Assembly: GCF_000382325.1 (NCBI RefSeq)
Contig: NZ_KB908056.1
Coordinates: 561,018 to 625,017 of the forward strand
DNA length: 64,000 bases
Direction of reading: 5' to 3'
Origin: Woodsholea maritima DSM 17123
GTDB taxonomy: Bacteria; Pseudomonadota; Alphaproteobacteria; Caulobacterales; Maricaulaceae
Part shown: piece by piece, positions 9,281 through 17,081 of the stretch
Position numbering within the stretch: the first letter of the stretch is position 1
Layout: each line of letters starts with the position of its first letter
Notes under the pieces: model-generated
The model's database searches: none
Seen by the model: the letters and a program-made list of their open reading frames with translations, nothing else
Told to the model about the DNA's origin: nothing
Made by a program: the position numbers and the translations under genes

Positions 9281-9652
9281 ATGAAACTCGTATCTGTTAT
9301 CACTTTGGGCGTGATTGCCCTTTCCACTGCAGCCTGTGCAAACTCTGGGGCCAGCTATCGTCCGATCGTGGATGGGCCACAAAGCGCGACCTATGAAAGC
9401 GATCTGGCCGCCTGCCAAGGCGTGGCGCAGCAACGCTCTTACCTCAATGGCGATGTACGCAATGACGCCCTGATCGGGGCCGCCGTTGGCGGTGCCATTG
9501 GCCTGGTCACCGGCGACAGTGAAGACGCCTGGGACGGTGCTTTGGGGGGCGGCCTGATGGGCGGGGGAGCGGCCATGCACGAAACCCGCGGTGAGCGCCG
9601 CGACATCGTCATCGAGTGCATGAAGGGCCGCGGCCACAACGTCGTGGGCTAA
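9281..9652 (+). CDS. Glycine-zipper outer-membrane lipoprotein
   Basis: Small 123-residue exported protein. The N-terminal hydrophobic segment ends in a lipobox (LSTAAC), so Cys20 is the likely lipidated residue. Residues about 60-95 are a glycine-zipper stretch (LIGAAVGGAIGLVTG, GALGGGLMGGGAA), as in the 17-kDa antigen/SlyB-like lipoproteins, probably inserted in or across the outer membrane. Two cysteines after the lipobox (in AACQG and ECMKG) could form a disulfide. It stands alone between two terminators. An envelope-integrity role is inferred from the family only. Confidence 0.82.
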   Translation: MKLVSVITLGVIALSTAACANSGASYRPIVDGPQSATYESDLAACQGVAQQRSYLNGDVRNDALIGAAVGGAIGLVTGDSEDAWDGALGGGLMGGGAAMHETRGERRDIVIECMKGRGHNVVG

Positions 9653-9673
9653 ATTCAAAGCTTAAGGCCTTTC

Positions 9674-9710
9674 AAGGCTCTGACGTGATCCCCATCACGT
9701 CAGAGCCTTT
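9674..9710 (+). terminator. Hairpin terminator after lipoprotein gene
   Basis: Perfect 16-bp inverted repeat (9674-9689 with 9694-9709) around a CCCC tetraloop, ending in a short T run, 22 bases after the lipoprotein stop. The U tract is short, but the stem is exceptionally strong. It separates the lipoprotein gene from the regulator and eCIS genes. Confidence 0.85.
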
Positions 9711-9856
9711 ACCGTATTTAGGTCCGGACAAAAAAGTTTTTTGCCCCGCCATGCACTTATCAGATGCAAGCGGTAAATTTGCTCGCCCTTGGATAGACTC
9801 TCTTTTTTTGCGAACTTACACTAGCCTCATTCATCCATGAGAGGGGCTAAGCAACC

Positions 9857-10729
9857 ATGGTTGCGGCTTTGTCATTGCACATTATGGGCCCGCATCTGAT
9901 GCGGTTAGATGGCAAGGCGCTGGCCTTAAGTGTCAGCGGACCGTCGCTGTCAATTCTGCGATATGGCCTGATTTATCCCACCCAGCCCATGCGCCGCGAT
10001 ATGCTGATGGAGCTGTTGTGGGAGGGACTTGATCCCGATCGACGGCGACACGCGCTCAATTCTGCAGTCTGGCGTCTGCAAAAAGCGCTCCAAGATATCG
10101 AAGGCATCGACCTCCTCACAGATAAAGACAGCTTGCGTTTCATGCTCGCGCCCGGTTTACGCACCGATATTCAAGCCCTGAGCGCCGCCGTCGAAACCGC
10201 CGAGATTAGCCCGCAAAGCCTGGAGCAATTAGGGCAACTCCAATGCCAGCTCGATGACACCCAACCCACACTTTTTGGCGGCGATATTGAAGACTGGGCC
10301 TTGAGCGAGCGCGAACGGGTGATGGGCCTGCGCATCCGGGGACAAATCCTTTTGATGCAGGGACTGGGCGAGCAGAAACGTTATGAAGAGGCCCTGCGCT
10401 ATGGCCGCGCCATCCTGGATGAAGACCCCTATCGCGAGACCGTCCATTGTGAGCTGATGTGGCTCTATGTCCTCAATGGCCAACGCGCTAAGGCCATTCG
10501 CCATTTCCTCAGCTATCGTGATCTTCTGGGCTTGGAGCTGGGTATTGAACCGATGGCGGAAACCTGCGCGCTGTTTGATCATATCCGCTCTGGCCTGAAT
10601 GGCGCTGTCACGCCCACACTGTGCGCGGATTTTAGCGTTTCAAGCTTTCACGGTGTGCTCCACTCGATTGAGCAATCGCGCCACGATATTTATCGCGCCT
10701 TATGCGCGCATACCCGCCAACCGGCTTAG
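9857..10729 (+). CDS. SARP-like transcriptional activator (BTAD domain)
   Basis: Regulator of 290 residues built like Streptomyces antibiotic regulatory proteins. The N-terminal OmpR-type winged helix (about 5-95, with RRDMLMELLWEGLDPDRRRHALNSAVWRLQKAL) is followed by a bacterial transcriptional activation domain of TPR-like helices (about 100-250, with YEEALRYGRAILDEDPYRE and ALFDHI). There is no ATPase or sensor domain. The start has a GAGAGGGG ribosome binding site. It is the first gene upstream of the injection-system operon, in the same direction and 295 bases away, so it is the best candidate for its activator; this rests on position. Confidence 0.85.
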   Translation: MVAALSLHIMGPHLMRLDGKALALSVSGPSLSILRYGLIYPTQPMRRDMLMELLWEGLDPDRRRHALNSAVWRLQKALQDIEGIDLLTDKDSLRFMLAPGLRTDIQALSAAVETAEISPQSLEQLGQLQCQLDDTQPTLFGGDIEDWALSERERVMGLRIRGQILLMQGLGEQKRYEEALRYGRAILDEDPYRETVHCELMWLYVLNGQRAKAIRHFLSYRDLLGLELGIEPMAETCALFDHIRSGLNGAVTPTLCADFSVSSFHGVLHSIEQSRHDIYRALCAHTRQPA

Positions 10730-11024
10730 CTTTATCTTCTCCCCCCTTTAGACGCGGCGCTGGATCCAAATCCGTCACAGCGCGTTTTCTATTCATAATT
10801 TCAATGGATACGCTCCTGCGGTTGACGTCGAGGGGGAGCTTATCTATGCACAAACCTATAGCGCTAAAAAATATAGCGAATTTCTCTTTGTTCTTATTGC
10901 TGTGAGCCATTGGTGAGCATAGCGCGCGCATCGCCTTATCGCGCGAACACTCCATCACAAGCCCTCATCAAGCCGCATAAATCGCGCCTGGCTATCCTCA
11001 CGCCATGTCTTGGGCTGACCTTCA
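10730..11024 (+). promoter_or_regulatory. Upstream region of the eCIS operon
   Basis: About 295 bases without a convincing gene. It contains a possible sigma-70 promoter, TTGACG at 10822-10827 and TATGCA at 10845-10850 with a 17-base spacer. It also holds a direct repeat GTGAGC at 10902-10907 and 10913-10918, repeating every 11 bases, one helical turn. Repeats with that period are typical targets of SARP/OmpR-type winged helices, and such a protein is encoded just upstream. Both calls are by eye and unproven. Confidence 0.4.
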
Positions 11025-11330
11025 ATGGGGTCAGCTCAGGTCCAGCCTGACCGAAGCGAGCCCGTTTTGAATGATCAACACACGTCCAACGGTTCAAGCG
11101 ATGAGCGTTTCGCATCCAGCGATAGCGCCAGTTTTATCGTGCGGGTGCGGCGTGAACGTGCCCGCCTGGATGGGCCTGCCCAAGGGTTCCGTTTGGAAAT
11201 CGAAGACGTTCAAAACGGCGAGCGCAAAATCTTCACGGCCTTTGATGGCCTGGTTCGCGATCTGCGCCAGCGCCTTGGCCCTTATATCTCGGCAAATGCC
11301 GCCAGCCCCCACCCCGAAGGAGAGCCCTGA
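11025..11330 (+). CDS. Small conserved protein opening the eCIS operon
   Basis: 101-residue protein. The first 35 residues are Ser/Asp/Gln-rich and probably disordered. The rest (SFIVRVRRERARL to LVRDLRQRLG) looks like a small beta-sheet-plus-helix unit in which a modified strand (RLEIEDVQNGERKIFTAFDGL) leads into an amphipathic helix. It resembles short proteins I have seen next to injection-system genes, but I cannot name a family with certainty. Its last base overlaps the sheath ATG, so it is translationally coupled to the sheath. The start is uncertain, because no strong ribosome binding site precedes 11025. Confidence 0.6.
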   Translation: MGSAQVQPDRSEPVLNDQHTSNGSSDERFASSDSASFIVRVRRERARLDGPAQGFRLEIEDVQNGERKIFTAFDGLVRDLRQRLGPYISANAASPHPEGEP

Positions 11331-13576
11331 TGTATAAACATCCTGGCGTTTATATCGAGCATGTCCCTTCAGGCCTCCTCGCGATTGAGGCGGCCTCTAC
11401 CTCTATTGCCGCCTTTATCGGTCATGTGCCGCGCGGCAATCTGATCACGGCCAATGCTGAAGAGGGCGAGCCGGTCTATATCACCAATATCAGCCAATAT
11501 GCCCAAGCCTTTGGCGTGTTAAATGACCAAGCGGGCGGCATTCGCGATGGTGCGAACCCGGATTATTTCGGCCATAGCGTCGCCTCTTTCTTTGCCAATG
11601 GCGGCACCAAAGCCTATATCGTGCCGGTTGGGGATGGTAATGGCGATAAAGCCAGTGCGGCCTTGGTCGATCCCTTTGATAACACAATGGCCTTTTACTT
11701 CACTGCGCGTTCGGCCGGGGTGTGGGCCAATGATCTGTTTATTGAGATTGAACGCACTTTGGATGATGCCGATCCGGCCAATCATCTCTATGGCATCAAT
11801 ATTGGCCAGAAGAATGAGAAGGGGGAGATTGAGGCCTTGGAAGCCTTCTCCAATCTCTCGCTGAACCCCGAAGCGGGTAATTATCTCGCCGCCAAAGTCG
11901 AAGATGAATCCGCACTCATCTCCATCCGTCATCTCGACATTACCGATGGCGATGCCGGACGGCGCAAGGCCCTCATTGGGGCCTCAATTGCGAGCCTGGA
12001 TCTCGCAACGCTCACCAATGCCGATCAACTGACCTTGAAGCTCAATGCCGGGGCCGAGTTCACGATCAATCTCGCCGGCGGTTATGGCGATCTGGCGGCC
12101 ATCGCCAGCGATATTCAAACCAAGGTGCGCGCCGGGGCCGGTGAGGCGCGTACCGGCTTCACCGCAGCCATCACCAGCGATAAGCGTCTGTTGATGATCC
12201 CTGGCGGAAATGTTGCCAACCCTGCGATTGCGGCCAAAGGCTCTGCCACCGCGCTCAAGCTGGGTCTTGACCCCACCGTTCATCGCGGGCGTCCCGTTGG
12301 GGCGATTGATTTCGCTGCCCTTAATGGTCAGAGTGTGACCCTGACCGTCGGTGCAAAAAATGCCGTGGTCAATCTCGCCAACCCCGCCAATCTCGCCGCC
12401 GTCGCAACACAAATTCAAGATGCTGTACGCGCTGCGCCCAATGCGGTCGCCAGCTTCTCTGCCGATGTGGTCAATGACCGCTTGGTGATGCGCACGAACG
12501 ACGCCTTTGTCGCCAGCGCCGTTCAGGTGACCGGCGGCACGGGCGCAGAGACCGTTGGGCTTTTTGCCGCCGATGCTGGGGAGCTTCGTCCCACCGCCGT
12601 CAATTATCCTGAAAGCTATAATGGAGCCACCAACAGCGCCGAAACCCGCATGGCCGGTGGGCTGGATCATGGGGCCCCCAATGTGGCGGCCTATCGCGCG
12701 GCCTTCATTCGCCTGAGGGATTATCGCGACATCTCCATCGTGCTGACACCAGGTCATCACTGGATTGAGGGCGGGGATAACTCCATCATCGAAGCCGCGC
12801 TCGCCCATTGTGAATTTATGCAGAACCGCTTGCTGTTGATTGACCCGCCGCGCCCCACCCAAGCGACCAAGCTGGAAACCCCCAAAGACATTAAGGATCT
12901 GGGGGCACCCACCTCGCCTTATAGTGCGCTCTATTATCCTTGGCTGACGGTGGCCAACCCCCATTATGATCCCGATACCGCCGCCAATAAGCCCAAAACC
13001 GTCGACATTCCCCCGTCCTCCTTTGCAGCGGGTCTATGGGCGCGCACGGATGCGCGGCGCGGGGTTTGGAAAGCTCCTGCCGGGCTAGAAGCCAGCGTGC
13101 GCGGTGCGCTCAGCCCGACCGTGCGCATTGGCGATGATCTTCAGGACAATCTCAATGAGTGGGGCGTCAATTGCCTGCGCTCCATCATTGGGCCAACGGT
13201 GATTTGGGGCGCACGCACCCTGGCCACCAAGACCAAGCCAGAATTTCGCTATGTCCCGGTGCGTCGCACCCAGAGCATGATCGGGGAAAGCCTTTATGGC
13301 GCGCTGCAAACGGTGGTCTTTGAACCGAATGATCACAAGTTGTGGTCCGCACTGAAAGCGGCCGCCGCCACCTTCATGGAAAGCCTGCATCGGGCCGGGG
13401 CTTTCCAGCCCGCCAAAGCCTCCGAAGCCTTTTATGTCCAATGCGGGTTAGGCGAAACCATGACCCAGGGCGACATTGATGGCGGCATTGTGCGTCTGGT
13501 GGTCGGCTTTGCGCCCTTGAAACCGGCGGAATTCGTTGTCGTTCAGATCAAACAAATCGTGGGCCGTTCGGCCTAG
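11330..13576 (+). CDS. eCIS contractile sheath protein
   Basis: Major sheath subunit that wraps the inner tube and contracts to drive it into a target. 748 residues, well above the roughly 400-500 of a minimal sheath. The N-terminus YKHPGVYIEHVPSG and the segment TSIAAFIGHVPRG are hallmarks of phage tail sheath proteins. The C-terminal third (RRGVWKAPAG, RVGDDL-like RIGDDLQDNLNEWGVNCLRS, and the final FVVVQIKQIV) is the conserved handshake domain. Residues about 219-417 hold two similar units of about 90 residues, each with a TLTNADQLTLKLN- or ALNGQSVTLTVG-type strand pair, which are probably surface decorations. One sheath gene only, unlike the three in Afp/PVC loci. The ribosome binding site is GGAG. 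Confidence 0.95.
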   Translation: MYKHPGVYIEHVPSGLLAIEAASTSIAAFIGHVPRGNLITANAEEGEPVYITNISQYAQAFGVLNDQAGGIRDGANPDYFGHSVASFFANGGTKAYIVPVGDGNGDKASAALVDPFDNTMAFYFTARSAGVWANDLFIEIERTLDDADPANHLYGINIGQKNEKGEIEALEAFSNLSLNPEAGNYLAAKVEDESALISIRHLDITDGDAGRRKALIGASIASLDLATLTNADQLTLKLNAGAEFTINLAGGYGDLAAIASDIQTKVRAGAGEARTGFTAAITSDKRLLMIPGGNVANPAIAAKGSATALKLGLDPTVHRGRPVGAIDFAALNGQSVTLTVGAKNAVVNLANPANLAAVATQIQDAVRAAPNAVASFSADVVNDRLVMRTNDAFVASAVQVTGGTGAETVGLFAADAGELRPTAVNYPESYNGATNSAETRMAGGLDHGAPNVAAYRAAFIRLRDYRDISIVLTPGHHWIEGGDNSIIEAALAHCEFMQNRLLLIDPPRPTQATKLETPKDIKDLGAPTSPYSALYYPWLTVANPHYDPDTAANKPKTVDIPPSSFAAGLWARTDARRGVWKAPAGLEASVRGALSPTVRIGDDLQDNLNEWGVNCLRSIIGPTVIWGARTLATKTKPEFRYVPVRRTQSMIGESLYGALQTVVFEPNDHKLWSALKAAAATFMESLHRAGAFQPAKASEAFYVQCGLGETMTQGDIDGGIVRLVVGFAPLKPAEFVVVQIKQIVGRSA

Positions 13577-13621
13577 GGCACGCTGCGTATGCGACCCTAT
13601 AGACGTTGAAGGAGACTTGTC

Positions 13622-14134
13622 ATGCCCGCACCGATGTTCCCCACGAACGCCCACCGCCATGATCCCTATCGCACCTTCAAATTTCAGGTGACGATTGATG
13701 CCAAAACCGTGGCGGGTCTGTCGAAAATGGGCGCGTTGAAACGCACCACCGAACAGGTCAAATGGCGCGCTGCCGGTGATCCCTCATACCAGCGTATCAT
13801 GCCAGGCGGATCCAGCTTTGAAGCCGTGACTTTGGAGCAAGGGCTCAGCCATGACACGATTTTCGAAGAATGGGCCAATGCCGTCAATAATGTCGCCGAT
13901 GGCGATGCGGGGATGAGCCTGTTAAAATATCGCCGTGAAGTGGTGATCAATGTGCTCAATCTGCAAGGCATTCCGGCGATTTCCTATCGCCTGCGCCGGG
14001 CCTGGGTTTCGGAATATCAGGCCCTGCCGGAATTTGATGCCAACAATATGAATACGGTCGGCATTCAATCCATCACCATCCAGCATGAAGGCTTCATACG
14101 CACCAGCCCGGCTGAAGATCCGGCAGAAACCTAA
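13622..14134 (+). CDS. eCIS inner tube protein
   Basis: Hcp/gp19-like subunit of the rigid inner tube. 170 residues. The start (NAHRHDPYRTFKFQVTID) and the segments VAGLSKMGALKRTTE, LEQGLSHDTIFEEWAN and RREVVINVL are typical of the conserved phage-tail-region tube family. It follows the sheath after 45 bases with its own AGGAG ribosome binding site, allowing separate translation. Only one tube gene is present, so a single subunit should build the whole tube. Confidence 0.94.
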   Translation: MPAPMFPTNAHRHDPYRTFKFQVTIDAKTVAGLSKMGALKRTTEQVKWRAAGDPSYQRIMPGGSSFEAVTLEQGLSHDTIFEEWANAVNNVADGDAGMSLLKYRREVVINVLNLQGIPAISYRLRRAWVSEYQALPEFDANNMNTVGIQSITIQHEGFIRTSPAEDPAET

Positions 14135-14158
14135 GGCTAAGCGCTAAAGCGTGTCATC

Positions 14159-14980
14159 ATGGCTGAGCTTCGCCCCGTCACCACCCTCGCCCTGACGCAT
14201 CCGCGTTTTGTGATGCGTGCGCTCAATGGCCATGTCGAATTGGCCATTGCCGAGGCCCTGCGCCTGAGTACGCGCGCGCATCAGGTGACGGGGTTGATCC
14301 TGGCCAGTTTAGAGATGCTGGAGGGCGAAACGCCGCGCCGCGATCAGATCATGGCGCTCGGCTCCGGCCCCCGCGCCTGGCTGGTCCATAAAATCGCCCT
14401 GCGCTTTTGGCCCGATCTCACCTGGTTTGAAGGCCAATGCCCGCACTGTGATGCGCCCTTTGATCTTGATCTTCCCATCGCACACAGCCCCTTTACCCCT
14501 GCGGGGCCGGGCTATCCCGTGATGGAAATTGACACCCAATTGGGTAGACGCACTTTTGAAGCGCCCAATGGCTATCACGAAGTCGCCCTCGCCCAGGCGC
14601 TCGATCAAGATCCGCTCGCCGATCCGCGCCCGATCATGGCCGCGCTGTTGAGCCTCCACCCCCATGCGAAGGCCGAGGCTGAGGCCTTCTCAAACGCCGA
14701 TCTCGACCGGCTTGATGACGCGCTTGATACCCTGTGTCCTCAATTGGCCGATTGGGTCGAAACGCCCTGCCCCAGCTGCCAAGCGCCCTTGGAGCTCCTG
14801 CTTGATCCCTTCACCTTTGGCTTGCCGCGCGAAGGCCAGATCCTGCGCGATGTGCATATTCTGGCGCGCAGCTATGGCTGGCGCGAGGGCGAGGTTTTAG
14901 ACCTGCCGCGTAATCGGCGCTCACGTTATGTCGACTTCTCCCGCCAGGGCGGACCTTCGCGCGCGGAGGCAGGGTTATGA
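14159..14980 (+). CDS. T4 baseplate-chaperone-like protein with two CxxC knuckles
   Basis: 273 residues. The N-terminal helical part (ALRLSTRAHQVTGLILASLE, GSGPRAWLVHKIAL) and the combination with zinc knuckles resemble the T4-type baseplate protein/assembly-chaperone family found in eCIS loci. Two CxxC pairs, C94/C97 (CPHC) and C204/C207 (CPSC), each followed by a hydrophobic strand (APFDLDL, APLELLL), probably form one zinc site or two half-sites. A role in baseplate assembly is inferred from family and location. The stop overlaps the next start by four bases (ATGA). Confidence 0.65.
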   Translation: MAELRPVTTLALTHPRFVMRALNGHVELAIAEALRLSTRAHQVTGLILASLEMLEGETPRRDQIMALGSGPRAWLVHKIALRFWPDLTWFEGQCPHCDAPFDLDLPIAHSPFTPAGPGYPVMEIDTQLGRRTFEAPNGYHEVALAQALDQDPLADPRPIMAALLSLHPHAKAEAEAFSNADLDRLDDALDTLCPQLADWVETPCPSCQAPLELLLDPFTFGLPREGQILRDVHILARSYGWREGEVLDLPRNRRSRYVDFSRQGGPSRAEAGL

Positions 14981-16032
14981 GTTATCTCAGTCGATGGGCC
15001 AGACGCGCCGCGCCCAATCTCATACCCTCAACGCCTTTACGGCCCAAGGGCTTACCGCCCAGCGTGGCACGTGCTGAAACCCTTGAAGAGGAGCCGCCCG
15101 TTCAAGCGAAACCTCTGACATCCAGCCTTCATCGCGAGGTGAAACCCGCCGATGAGGACGAGGGCATGCAGGCCAAACCCCTCCTCAACCGTGCGCCCGC
15201 AGAAGAAGAGACAAGCGAGCCCGAAGCCCAAGCGCTCCATCGCGCACCGATAGATGAGCCCCAGGACGCGCCGCAAGAGGAGGCCGTTCAAGCCAAGCCT
15301 TATGCCGCGCCCCGTCTGACCCGCGAGGCCGCACAATCCCCCGAAGAGCCCGCAGAAGAGACGGCGCAGCCGCTCTCGCGCGTTCTTCATCGCGCCGCTG
15401 ACCCGGTCCCAGAAGACACAGAAAAGCCCCAAGCCCAGGCCCTTCATCGTGCTGCGGCTGACCCAGTGTCCGAAGAGCCCACAGACGACGCTGTCCAGGC
15501 CAAGCCCCGCCTTCACCGCGCGCTTCCCGTTGGGATGGAGGAGGTGACGCCCGAAACCACGCCCCAGCCCGAATTCGCCGTTGGTGAAGAACCCGGGCCC
15601 GAAGTGCAGGCCAAAGCCCTACCCACCGCGCATCCATTCTCGCGCCCCACTCCAGCGGCAAAGCCTGCCCATCCCACGATTGCCGATGTTCGCGGTCTCA
15701 CTCCGCTGACACCGTCGGCCAAAACCTTGCCCCCCGAAAGCCCGGCAACAGGCGCGAGCGACCGTCCTAGGGTCGAAGGCGCTCAATCACCCCCGCCTTA
15801 TAGGCCGCAAGACAGTTTCACGCCCTGGCAGGAAGCCGACAGCTTCGCCTCCAATTTGGCAGAAACGACGCATTATACCCCACAACCCGCCAGTCAACCG
15901 ACGGAGGTCACGATTGAGCAGGTCGATGTCATCATTCATGATGATGGCAGCCGCCCCGCGCCTTCAGCCTCCGCGTCCTCTCATCCGCGTCAAGACCAAC
16001 GCTTTCGCGCGCAATTCTTGGGGGGGCTATAG
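14977..16032 (+). CDS. Disordered Pro/Glu-rich eCIS protein with VQAKP/LHRA repeats
   Basis: 351 residues, almost entirely low-complexity (Pro, Ala, Glu, Gln). After an Arg-rich start (SYLSRWARRAAPN), residues about 30-220 contain five copies of a (V/M)QAK(P/A) motif and six of L(H/N)R, alternating every 20-40 residues. The remainder is a Pro/Ser/Thr linker ending in a short basic-hydrophobic tail (RFRAQFLGGL). There is no folded domain. The same VQAKP and LHR motifs occur in the N-terminal linker of the large DUF4157 protein at 33148. It could be a loading adaptor, a linker or a filler of the tube; no function is known to me. It is overlapped by four bases with the previous gene. Confidence 0.75.
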   Translation: MSYLSRWARRAAPNLIPSTPLRPKGLPPSVARAETLEEEPPVQAKPLTSSLHREVKPADEDEGMQAKPLLNRAPAEEETSEPEAQALHRAPIDEPQDAPQEEAVQAKPYAAPRLTREAAQSPEEPAEETAQPLSRVLHRAADPVPEDTEKPQAQALHRAAADPVSEEPTDDAVQAKPRLHRALPVGMEEVTPETTPQPEFAVGEEPGPEVQAKALPTAHPFSRPTPAAKPAHPTIADVRGLTPLTPSAKTLPPESPATGASDRPRVEGAQSPPPYRPQDSFTPWQEADSFASNLAETTHYTPQPASQPTEVTIEQVDVIIHDDGSRPAPSASASSHPRQDQRFRAQFLGGL

Positions 16033-16034
16033 CC

Positions 16035-17081
16035 ATGGCTCTTGCCCCCACCTCGCTCTCGCTTGCGGTGCAAGGCATCGCCGATGTGCTGGATGCCCAT
16101 TTTAACGGCGATGTTCAGATCTCTATTGATACGCCCTTGCGAGCCCAGGAAAATGCCAAGGGCGGGGATCGGCCCTATCTCAATCTTTTCATTTATCGCA
16201 TTGCGCCGTCTGGATTTCACAGTGATCTCGGCCCGGAAGACCCGGCGTTTATTCGGCTTTATGGCCTGTTAACGCCGTGCATGACCAATCAAAACGGTGA
16301 AACCGGCGATGAGGAATTACGCATTCTGGGTCATGCGCTGAGGGTTTTGCATTCCCAGCCCATTCTGCCGCTGGCCGCTTTGCCGCCCGCTCATGGCGGT
16401 GGGGATCCAGACTTTCGCACCGAGCTGGGTGAGCCTCGCCTGACCCGCTATCGCCTGCAAACCCTGATGCAAGCGCCCAGCATGGAAGAGCTTAATCATA
16501 TCTGGACCACGCAAGGCGGCGATCTGTCCTATCGCCTGTCCGCGGCTTATGAATTTGCGCTGGTGCCGATTGAGCCCCTGACCCTTCGCGAGCCCGCCGG
16601 GCCGGTCAGAAGCGGGGTCATTGACCTCACCCCATCCGTGGCACTTGATCGCGATCCGATGGCACCGGGCGAGAGCCTTTTGGGCTTTGCCTTGGCGGGA
16701 GACACTCGCGATACCGCGCCGCCGGAGGTTTGGCAGCCCATCTTATTATTTGCCGAAAACGACACCTTCACCACCACCCGCGCGCAGGCCGCAAATAGTG
16801 TCAGCACCCCCATAGCCTTAGTCGGCGCGCCGGGAGCGGCCCTCGCGCTCGACATGGTGTGGAGCCAAAACGGTGTCGCCCAAGCGCCCAGCCCCACCCA
16901 GAAAATCGTGCTCGCCACCCACAGCCTTACCGATCCTGCGGCCCGGCTCAATCTCGCTTTGCCCAATCCCTGGCCCGGCGACCAGGTAGTGATCCGGGTC
17001 CGCCTCGCCGATGGGGCGGGCATACCCGTGCCCCACGCGCCCTTCGCCAATACCATTACTCTGAGCGCGGAGGCCCCTTAG
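16035..17081 (+). CDS. DUF4255 protein (Pvc16/Afp16-like tail cap)
   Basis: Probable tube/sheath terminator that caps the distal end and fixes particle length, by analogy with Afp16/Pvc16. 348 residues. The N-terminal domain of about 190 residues has the DUF4255 signatures (AVQGIADVLDAHF, RPYLNLFIYRIAPSGFHSDL, LLTPCMTNQ, LRILGHALRVLHSQPIL). The C-terminal part (about 200-348) is beta-rich, Ig-like in pattern and ends on DQVVIRVRLADGAG. It lies directly before the AAA+ ATPase gene with no spacer, the usual pairing in eCIS loci. Confidence 0.88.
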   Translation: MALAPTSLSLAVQGIADVLDAHFNGDVQISIDTPLRAQENAKGGDRPYLNLFIYRIAPSGFHSDLGPEDPAFIRLYGLLTPCMTNQNGETGDEELRILGHALRVLHSQPILPLAALPPAHGGGDPDFRTELGEPRLTRYRLQTLMQAPSMEELNHIWTTQGGDLSYRLSAAYEFALVPIEPLTLREPAGPVRSGVIDLTPSVALDRDPMAPGESLLGFALAGDTRDTAPPEVWQPILLFAENDTFTTTRAQAANSVSTPIALVGAPGAALALDMVWSQNGVAQAPSPTQKIVLATHSLTDPAARLNLALPNPWPGDQVVIRVRLADGAGIPVPHAPFANTITLSAEAP

